DNA of 19,357 bases, taken from NCBI GenBank assembly GCA_036939755.1, contig JALLAZ010000213.1, forward strand, positions 1 to 19,357, written 5' to 3'. Source of the DNA: Stephanodiscus triporus. Taxonomy: Eukaryota; Bacillariophyta; Thalassiosirophyceae; Thalassiosirales; Thalassiosiraceae. The notes below the pieces were generated by a model, which worked only from the letters and a program-made list of their open reading frames with translations, ran no database searches and was not told where the DNA came from. The stretch's first letter is position 1, and the number at the start of each line of letters is the position of its first letter. This document shows positions 1-8,239 of this stretch, piece by piece. The translations under genes were made by a program, and so were the position numbers.

Positions 1-92
1 GTGAATGTAAGCAAGCACTCCGTGACATGTCAGAAGAAGAATTTCAAGATCTGATCGCAGCCAGGGCCAATAGGGCCACTGAGAACAAGTGA
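1..92 (+). CDS. C-terminal end of an unrecognised protein (partial)
   Basis: Reading from base 3 there are 29 open codons ending at TGA (90-92). The tail is charged and probably helical: it runs through ALRDMSEEEF and ends ANRATENK. The other two plus-strand frames close earlier, which favours this frame. The gene begins outside the window and I do not recognise the family. The sequence after the stop (purine-rich GGAGAAGTGGG, then TGTAAT) faintly recalls a retroelement polypurine tract and LTR edge, but nothing further supports that reading. It could also be a chance open stretch, because 29 codons is little evidence. Confidence 0.4.
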   Translation, partial: ECKQALRDMSEEEFQDLIAARANRATENK

Positions 93-904
93 GAACGTGA
101 TGGAGAAGTGGGTGCAGTGTAATTTCTAGTAATATTTTATGTTTAATGTGCATCATAGTAATCTCTTGTGACTCAGCCGAAAAGGGTCAAACCTAATACT
201 AAACACACAAATCCTAATATTAGGCGACGCCACTCGCAGGATCGACGAATAATATCATAATGAGCTGCCCGTATGCTGGTTTGACTCGGGCCCTGCGAGT
301 TTGCGCGTAGGAGGCCGGAGGCCACCATGGTCCGGTGGCTCGGAAAAAGTGAGGATTAACTATTATTTACACGGTCGGGGCAAATTTTGGTATACTTTTC
401 ACGAAGGAATCCGTATAGGGCAGGGGTCGTAAAAAAACCTTTTACTTAAACGAGTATGAAGTCCTATCGTACTAGATACTTTTCCGGCGGGAAAAGTTCG
501 GGTATCTTAAGCTCTCTAAAAGTTCGGGCAAATTACCTAATAAAGCTCTCTCCGCGACGGATCGGGGGAATCTTCCGAATCTTCTGCCTGGGCGGCATGC
601 AAAGGCCGACAGAGAGTGAGAACCAGGATGGTCATGTACCTAGAGGTACTGGCCTGGATCGTAGTTGAGAACCATGAACTCGTCAGCCGCATTTTCATTT
701 CGGGATTGCGTGGTCGAGCACCACCGGCGACTCTCTCTCTCCCCCGTACCCTTGGAAGTACGCGGCGTGGTCTACAAAAGCGGGAGCGGTCATAAAATTC
801 ATTCATCGACCCGACATAAATCTCGGTTCATAGAGTGTGTATGGTACGATATCCCTACCTAGAAGTCGCTTTTGCGCACATCGAAGAGACGAAGTGATAA
901 GGCC
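93..904. other. Intergenic gap with small palindromes and short repeats
   Basis: I see no convincing gene in this 0.8 kb. The open frames here are short and have no coding character. It holds a TGACTCA (AP-1/GCN4-type) heptamer at 169-175 and a perfect 12-bp palindrome CCTAATATTAGG at 214-225. There is a 9-bp inverted repeat ACTCGCAGG/CCTGCGAGT (233-241 and 293-301) and a GCCACC/GGTGGC hairpin (321-326 and 334-339). ACTTTTCC/GGAAAAGT arms (478-485 and 490-497) flank GGCG. Two interleaved direct repeats follow: AAAAGTTCGGG at 492-502 and 518-528, and AAGCTCTCT at 509-517 and 543-551. The last few hundred bases must include the promoter and 5' leader of gene A. Confidence 0.5.
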
Positions 905-3900
905 ATGTCGCCTCGCGCGGAAGTGACGTTCGACATGATATCGGAGAGGCCATCGAAGGACGCCGGCGCTCCCCTGCTCGCGGCGTGTCGTCACCTGCTC
1001 CAGACGAGCGGGCGCATCGTTGGCAAGGACGTCGCCGAGGCGATCCTGCCGTCCTTCCCGACCTTCTGCTCGGCCATACCGACGGGAGGAGGGCGAGGGG
1101 GGGGTGGGATCGCCCTGGCGTCGATCGACGGCCGCGCCCCCCTGACCCACGATCGCGTTAACGACTTCTGCGTCAACGTCTACGGGCCGGTGTTGCACTC
1201 GCTCGGCTTCGGGAAGGGCGATCGCATCGCCCTCGTGCTACCTAACGGCCCGGAGCTCGCGCTCGCGATATTCGCGACTTCTCATTGGGCGAGCTGCGTC
1301 CCGCTTTCCGCGAACGGCGCGCTGTCCGAGCTCGAGGCGGACCTGCTCCGTTGTTCCGCCGACCTCGTCGTGGGTCCGTACAGCGGGCGGATGGACACGT
1401 CGCACCGCCATCGGCGGGGCGGGGTCGACTGCGACAGCCTCGACGTCGTCTCCTCTGGGGATGACAAGGACTGGTCGTCGTTCTGGACGATAGAGGAGTG
1501 CGCGTCCAGGTTGGGAATACCGTTCGTGGGCCTCGTGCCGAGTCCGGTGGAGTCGGGCATCTTCGGCCTAATGACGACGCGCCTGCCCCATCCGTTGCAC
1601 TTCGATCGAGTGCCGCGGGAGACGACGTCGTCCCTACCGCGCAAGGACGGCGGGACTGCTGCCCGCTCGACGGATCCGAACGGTGCCGACGACGAAATCC
1701 TCGTGCTGTTCACGTCCGGCACGACCGGGAACAAGAAGCTCGTGCCGCATCGCATGGGGGACATGCTAACGGCGGCGGCGACGATCGCGCTGAGCTGGGA
1801 TCTGTCCCCGTCCGACGTCAATTGCAACCTAATGCCGCTGTTCCACGTCGGGGGCATCGTGCGGCAGGTCTTCAGCCCCATATTCTCCGGCGGGTGCGTC
1901 ATATGCTGTCCGTCGTTCGATCCGTCCATTTTCTGGACGTTGTTGGCGAAGGGGGCATTCACCTGGTACTACGCGGCGCCCACGATGCACCAGCTGATCC
2001 TGCAGACGGGAAAGTCGGATGGATGGGTCGACGACGACGGAGTCTGTCCCCTGAAGTTGAGGATGATCGCCAATGCCGCCGGCGGCCTCCTGCCGAGTCT
2101 GGCCAAGGAAATGTTCCAAGTCTTTGATGCCACAGTAAGTGAGAGATTTGTAAGATTATTCTTCGCGATATGGTTTATATAACTCACTCCTTCCTTTTAT
2201 CTTTCTCTCTGATCAGGTGCTACCCTCGTATGGAATGACGGAATGTATGCCTATTACGTCTCCACCGTCGACTTACCGCTTGGACAAAACGGGCACGTCG
2301 GGCGTAGCCGTCGGACCCGAGCTTGCCATTCTCAATACAGCGACTCTTCAGCCTCTACCGCCGGGCGAAGAGGGGTCAATTTGCGTCCGTGGTGAACCTT
2401 GCTTCCGCGGATATGGCAAGATTGCGAATGACGATGAGCATTCCGAATCCGCTGGGGAGACGTTTCTCGAGGGCGGATGGTTCAATACTGGTGATTTGGG
2501 ATACATGGACGCGGATGGCTACCTTTTCATTACCGGCCGTTCGAAGGAAGTCATCAACAGAGGTGGGGAAATTATCAGTCCCATGGAAGTTGAAGAGGCT
2601 GTCACGAGCCATCCAGACATTGACGCGTGCGCTGCCTTCAGTGCGTTGCACGACGTCTTGCAGGAAGTTGTTGGCATCGTAGTCGTGATGAAGTCCGGTA
2701 GACCTCGATTGGACTTGTCGACCCTGCATGAGCATTTGGGCGAACGACTGGCGGCCCCTAAGTGGCCGCAATGCCTCGTCTTTATGGATTCGCTACCCAA
2801 GAGTCACACTAACAAGCTCCTACGCGTAAAGTTGGGAACTCGTCTGCAGTTGCCTGATCTTTCGGATGACATGAATACGACGGAGCGTACGTTTGAGGCG
2901 ATTTGTCCACCTCAGGGGACCCCTCTTGACGTTCCTATCCAAGCGCGTCGAGTCGCTTTGGATGCGAGCGACATTGAATGTCAACTGTCTGCTCTTCTAG
3001 TGAAACACAGTGATCAGCAGCTAATAGTCGTTCCGCATCCAAGGCGAGCCTGTGCTTTTGTTTGCTACCTGGTCAATATTGAGCGATCTGAGGCGATCAA
3101 GACGGCTATTTGGCGCATGGCACGTTATTCAGTACCGTCTCATTTTGTGGAGGTCGACGAAATGACACTTACTTCCAAGGTCCTGCCAACACCTAACATG
3201 ACTGACGCCGTTGCCACAATCCTACAGGAGCAGCATCCATCAGGTCCCGTCGATACGATTGTTCAGGGTGTGAAAAATCTCTTCACCGACTTGCTCGACT
3301 TGGATTATCTCCCAGGCCCCGATGCGAGTTTTTTTCACTTGGGAGGTAGCTCGATGCTAGCCTCGCAGCTAGCTAGCAAGATCCGGAAGCTCTTCGCAGT
3401 AGCTTGCAGTGGCTCCGAGGTCTTTCAACACGCCAGCTCGAATGAAATGGCCAAACTAATTCGAAATCGTCAGTGTCGAGACACGTCCACTGCATCCACA
3501 ATGAGCATGAGTGGATCAGAAGGTAGCCTCAGTAGCAAGGGCGTATCGAACCATGATGCGCCATTTCAAGCTGATCGTCTTGCTCCGGAAAACACGTTTG
3601 GGGCAGCTATGTTCCAACTTGTACCAATGTTTCTTGTTTTCCCGATTTGGCAAGTGTCTCGGTACCTTCTGTTCTTCTACATTTTGCTTTGGAGCATAAA
3701 TAATGTTCCGGGAGACAGAGATTTGGGCAGATTCGTCGCAGCGTATATTGCCTTTCACACTTTCTGGATCACAGTCACACCCTTGATCTTTGTGGCGATG
3801 AAGTGGACAATCATAGGACGCTACAGGGCCGGTCGGTATCCGATCTGGGGCTCGTATTACTTGCGCTGGTGGTTTGTTGATGTAATGCGCAAGCTCTTCC

Positions 3901-6150
3901 TTCGGGGTATCTGGGGCTCGAATGATGTCTTATTGAATGCATACTATCGCATGCTTGGAGCGAAGATTGGGAAAGGCGCGCACATAAGTCTTGAAGCTGA
4001 TGTAGCAGAATTCGACCTCGTCGAGGTCGGAGATGGGGCGGCAGTTGAGCTTTCAACGTTGCGAGGATTCGGCGTTGACAATGGAGCCATGATTCTTGGA
4101 CCAGTCAAGGTGGGAAACTACGGAAGCTTGGGCGTGAAGTCCATCGTTGCGCCCCACACCTCAATTCCAAACAACTGCCATCTTGGACCTGTGACGTCAA
4201 CTTATGACATTAAGGCTCTTGACACCACCAACGCTGTCGTGAATCGAAAATGCTTCCCTGGACCACCTTTGTGGATGCAGCTATGTGTCGTGGGACCAAT
4301 TACATTCCTCGTCAATGCCTTCGCTCAGGTCCCGCCATTGCTTGTGTTGTTCAAGATGCTCGAATACAAGGGCGAGCACGACGGTTACTTCTCGACTCTG
4401 AGTGATTTAATAGAGTGGCTGATGGATCCTCATCGAATCCGATACTACATAGGGATAAGAGTCGCGCGGGCTCTTTTCTCTCCGTTCTTCTACATGGCCG
4501 CGGCAATCTTTGTGAAGAAGGTTGTCATCGGCAGATTCAAGGCAGGCCCTCGCGACACCTCGAATCATTGGCAGCTGCTTCGCCACTCGCTGTCGGCGAC
4601 TCTCTTCTCCCGCAAGAAGATTCAAAATATCACCGATCTCATTGGCCGCCACTACGAGTTTGTTTCCGTTTTGTATCGGCTGCTTGGGGCAAAAGTTGGA
4701 AAACGCGGTGAGTGATGCTGTTTGCATCATTAATTGCATTTGACAACATTTACTCTCACACACTTTCTGTCTTGTGTGTTCTAGTCTTTTGGCCAGGACA
4801 GCAACCTATTTTCTCCGGCGAATTCGACCTACTGGAGATTGGAGACGATGTTGTCTTTGGATCCAGGTCGGCGATTTTCTTCACGACGAGGGATTCTTGT
4901 GAGAAAGTGATTCTGTGCGCTGGGTCCAACGTTGCAGATAACTGCGTGGTACTTCCAGGTGGCATCGTCGGTAAGAGTGCTGTTCTTGGCTCGAACTCGA
5001 TATGTCCCGCTGGCCGGTATCTTCCGGAGCGGAGCGTTTGGCTTGGCTCGAGGGGATGCGAGCCTACCTGTCTTGAGAAGGGGGTCGACGTCGAAAACAG
5101 CGGTCCCATCATGGCATCGGAGGTCCAAGAGGAAAATTTACCCATGATAGGAGATGCATCGACCCTGCGTCCTTTTGGAAAAGCTTTTTACCTCGAGAAG
5201 GCGTCATACTATGTCTGGGGTCTTAAATGGATAGTAGTCGGCACCGCTGTCGTCAAGTCGTTCATCGTCACCTTCCATGCGTTCCCCCTCCTGTTGGGGC
5301 TACACAGTGCGGCTGCTATTTTGTACGGCATGTCCTTTGAGGAACGCGACTATCAGGGGAAGAATTACCCTTTCATCGTCCTATATTTTATGATCCTTCT
5401 CATGTTCTTTTTTACCAACCTTCTCCGGGTCGCCTTGTGGGTTGTCATTGAGTTGACGGCCAAGTGGACACTGATGGGCAAGCGCCTCGAGGGTAGATAC
5501 AACTATGACACAAGCCCATATGCCCAGAGATGGGAGCTCTACCAGACGATCACCCAAATTCGGAAATTTTCCCGCTTTAATTTTATGGATTTTTTCTGTG
5601 GAACACCGTACATGTCAGCATTCTATCGTTGGAATGGATGCAACATTGGGAAGGACTGTTGTTTGTATCCATCAGGTTCGTATTGTGCTGTGAGGATGTT
5701 GTTCAGTATTTCTTTCCTTGCCCCATGTTCCGTCCCCTAACTCATTTCGCAACATTTTTTTTTCCAGGTGCGGATCCGTTCATGCCAGAACCCGATCTTG
5801 TATTCATGGGAGACCGCTGCGTCGTGGACTGCGCATCAATTGTGTGTCACTTGAACACCCAAGGCAACTTTGAACTGGCCAAAATCGTGATTGAGAATGA
5901 TTGTACCCTTCGTACCGGATCACGGGTCCAGCAAGGTGTGCATATGGAGGAGGGTTCCCAACTCTTGGAAAAGAGTTTGGCCATGACTGGCGAGATAATT
6001 GAGACGTATAGTGTTTGGCAGGGAGGCCCGGCCTCTTGGTGGTTTCAATACGATAAGGAGAAGGAAGAGGAAATATTCGTTGAGTCAAGTAAGCTGTTGC
6101 AGGGCAGAAAATACTACAATTCAACAACAGCTGTGTTTGATGAGGAATAA
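905..6150 (+). CDS. Pls-type synthetase: adenylation + carrier + membrane block with three beta-helix domains
   Basis: Exons are 905-2134, 2217-4707, 4785-5675 and 5768-6150, with introns of 82, 77 and 92 bp. They join in frame to 1664 aa. ATG 905 is the first ATG after the in-frame stop at 860. The N-terminal part is an ANL-superfamily adenylation domain: P-loop-like LFTSGTTGNKK (268-278), PLFHVGG (311-317), YGMTE (415-419, just after the first splice junction), TGD (501-503), GRSKEVINRGGE (517-528) and the likely catalytic Lys610 in TNKLL. It resembles acyl-CoA synthetases more than amino-acid NRPS domains. A carrier domain follows, with its phosphopantetheine site at Ser789 (LGGSSMLA). After it come hydrophobic segments (about 873-905, 915-940, 1097-1124, 1152-1178, 1384-1420 and 1435-1465) interleaved with three hexapeptide-rich regions starting near 983, 1230 and 1518, two with the tag LLGAK(I/V)GK. 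Adenylation, carrier, then membrane block with three tandem acyltransferase-like domains is the known layout of Pls and the NRPS terminal-domain family. By inference it activates an acid, loads it on the carrier and transfers or polymerises it at a membrane. The substrate is unknown. Confidence 0.85.
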
Positions 6151-6305
6151 GAGTAAGGAGTAAGGATGTTGTGTTCATCACAGTGGCGTGTAAAGATTAT
6201 AGTGTACAGGGTGTTTATTTGGATTGTTTTGTTAGTAGCCACAAAATCGTTATTGCATCTTTCCTCCGCTCCCAGAGACAACGGTTGTATCTGCTTATCC
6301 TTCAC
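6151..6305. other. Convergent 3' intergenic region
   Basis: This 155-bp AT-rich spacer lies between the stop of the Pls-type gene and the stop of the minus-strand hydrolase gene. Both transcripts must end here or overlap. I see no gene and no clear hairpin. Confidence 0.5.
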
Positions 6306-7775
6306 TTAAGCTTCGGACGCCACTTCCCCATTCTGATAGTCGATGAACGATGTCGGAACGTGTCCCTCGACCATGACGCGCTCCGCCACTCGATACAAAT
6401 ACTTCGCCGTTGCTTGATCCGGAAATTGATTCGCTGGCTCCCATGCATGTTGCATCATGCGAGCTCTGCTCCACAGCGACGAGATGTCCTCCCTCAAAAT
6501 CAAGTCTTTGTTAGGCATTTTTCCAAACAGCGTATAATATACGATGCACCCCTGTAACAATGAGCCGGATGGACTGGCGTGTAGGCCGTCGCAGTGAAAC
6601 AGCGTCTTCCATAATTCGTAGTTCTCCTCGTGAACGACCAAGAAGGCCAGACCGACGGGAGCGATGCGCGGCGCCTGCGATGATGGAAGGTACGAGTTGA
6701 GAAGATCGACATAGGCCTGGTACCCAACGCGCGTCAGACTGGTGAAATTGGCGATGTCCTCCAGGCCCGTCATTGATACCACGTTCGAGTTTTCCACATA
6801 CTCGGTCTCGCAGGTATTCTCAAAAGTATAGGCGTGCGTCCAAAGGAACACGGGGGTCGATCCCGTCTCGAGGAGCAACGGCACGTAGAACTCTCGCAAT
6901 GTCTCCAACGAATGTTCTCGCGTCGACCACCTAGCTGGACTGCGCGAATTGTCGTTGATGAGGACGTAATCCCATCCCTCCCTTACCGCAGTGCTTTCTT
7001 TGAAAAATGCATTAGCATATTCCATGTAGGCGGCGTCCGCTCGACAGGGATTGGCATTGTTCAAATCGTTCGATGCTTCCGAATAGTAGCCGTCCCGGTC
7101 GGGTTGATATTCCTCGCCCGAGAGAAGCTGCCGGACGGTACACGCGCCATAATCGTAAATCGTGCCCCATTCGTCGTCAAGTCCTAAAATTGCCCCGGCC
7201 GTTTCGAACTGAGGATACATCGAATTCCCCTCGATGACCAAGCTTCCGATGGAGGCGCCGCCGTGCAGGCACGAATTTTGAACGACCCCGCCATCGCCGA
7301 TTTCCTCGAAGAAGCGAGGGAAGTCGTTGAAGTAAAACATGGAATTGCCGACGAAGGCGACCGAGGCAACGGGGCGAGCGCGAACGAGACTATTGGCCAT
7401 GACATACGCGGAAGCGAAAGCTCCCGAACATGCCATGATCGTCATTGCACGAAGCCACGAACGCTTGTCCTGCAATGGACGATATGTGGCGTCATTTTCT
7501 TCTGCTACTTCATCATTGGACGGCGCTATCTCTCTAACGCTCTCTTGGGGGCATTTTCCCCCAGGCCCAGTTGGCGGAATCATGACGTAGACGTCGAATG
7601 CATCCTGATCCGACATTCTCCCCATCATCGTTGCTGTATGATCGTCGCGGTCGGAAATTTCAAGAAGCGGGCGGCTTGCGGTGGGGGAGAGCGAAGACGA
7701 ATGAAGCGGGCGCGTTGCGTGGGCAGTTCTTAGCTGGATCGCGTGGTTTGGGATGGGGGAATCTGGGCGGAGCAT
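6306..7775 (-). CDS. Membrane-anchored SGNH-hydrolase-like protein
   Basis: This is a single-exon gene of 489 aa. The frame is open upstream to 7862, but the first ATG is at 7775; ATGs about 50 codons further in are alternatives. A basic/Ser-rich N-terminal tail is followed by one hydrophobic segment (about residues 107-131), which suggests a type II membrane or secretory protein with a lumenal or outer catalytic domain. The domain starts with VAFVGNSMFYFNDFP, where Ser145 in GNS fits the nucleophile of SGNH block I. YVLINDNSRSPAR (N274/N276) fits the position of the later polar block. DGLHASPSG supplies the Asp396/His399 pair, with a following small-residue turn. GNS in place of GDS, followed by a ND-P pair and ending in D-G-x-H-x-S-x-x-G, recalls the DUF4886-type branch of SGNH hydrolases. 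Family members cleave esters of lipids or acylated sugars; the substrate here cannot be told. The gene converges on the Pls-type gene and diverges from the cation exchanger. Confidence 0.78.
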   Translation of the reverse strand: MLRPDSPIPNHAIQLRTAHATRPLHSSSLSPTASRPLLEISDRDDHTATMMGRMSDQDAFDVYVMIPPTGPGGKCPQESVREIAPSNDEVAEENDATYRPLQDKRSWLRAMTIMACSGAFASAYVMANSLVRARPVASVAFVGNSMFYFNDFPRFFEEIGDGGVVQNSCLHGGASIGSLVIEGNSMYPQFETAGAILGLDDEWGTIYDYGACTVRQLLSGEEYQPDRDGYYSEASNDLNNANPCRADAAYMEYANAFFKESTAVREGWDYVLINDNSRSPARWSTREHSLETLREFYVPLLLETGSTPVFLWTHAYTFENTCETEYVENSNVVSMTGLEDIANFTSLTRVGYQAYVDLLNSYLPSSQAPRIAPVGLAFLVVHEENYELWKTLFHCDGLHASPSGSLLQGCIVYYTLFGKMPNKDLILREDISSLWSRARMMQHAWEPANQFPDQATAKYLYRVAERVMVEGHVPTSFIDYQNGEVASEA

Positions 7776-8239
7776 GGTATTTATGGCTATGGCTATGGTG
7801 CCCCGCCCTACTGAGCTTGACAAGAAGGATGGCAGGGAGGATGGACCATAATATTTAGCCACACCTTCTGTAGCTTCTCGGAAAATGCTGCACTACAACA
7901 ACATTACGAGGTGCCTTCCAGGTAGAATTTTCGTAAGTATGAGTTCCTACTGTAGATCGTATTAGAACGTATTTACCAAAAGGACGATTTTGGCGGGCAA
8001 ATTTTCAATTTTCCGTCCGAAATTACTAGTACAGATATCCATTCAATTGCCACTTTTTACATAAACGGAGATTTTTTACATTCGTAAGTACCGTATCACG
8101 CGATAAGGGAATCAAAAAAAGGGGTTGACCATAAAATATGTACAAATTAGAAGATGATATTTATCTCTATTAATTCCCAAGTTAACGTCCGCGCGGCGAT
8201 TTTATTATTTACTCTACACCAATTATTTTTCTTTCCGCG
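7776..8239. promoter_or_regulatory. Shared divergent upstream region of the hydrolase and cation-exchanger genes
   Basis: This 464-bp region is AT-rich compared with its neighbours and has no credible gene. It must hold promoters and leaders for both flanking genes. The 10-mer TTCGTAAGTA occurs twice in direct orientation (7930-7939 and 8081-8090). An E2F-like TTTTGGCGGGC is at 7988-7998, and its reverse complement GCCCGCCAAAA occurs before the PPR gene at 13231-13241. The factor assignments are guesses from consensus only. Confidence 0.45.

Noticed and set aside
872..905. TTG at 872 as start of the Pls-type gene
   Set aside because: It is not an ATG. The first in-frame ATG is at 905, and the added residues show no motif.
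1282..1962. 226-aa minus-strand frame opposite gene A exon 1
   Set aside because: It lies wholly within a conserved coding exon on the other strand and is a by-product of high GC content. No motif was seen.
7776..7862. GTG-started upstream extension of the SGNH hydrolase
   Set aside because: Nuclear eukaryotic genes rarely start with GTG, and 7775 is the first ATG.
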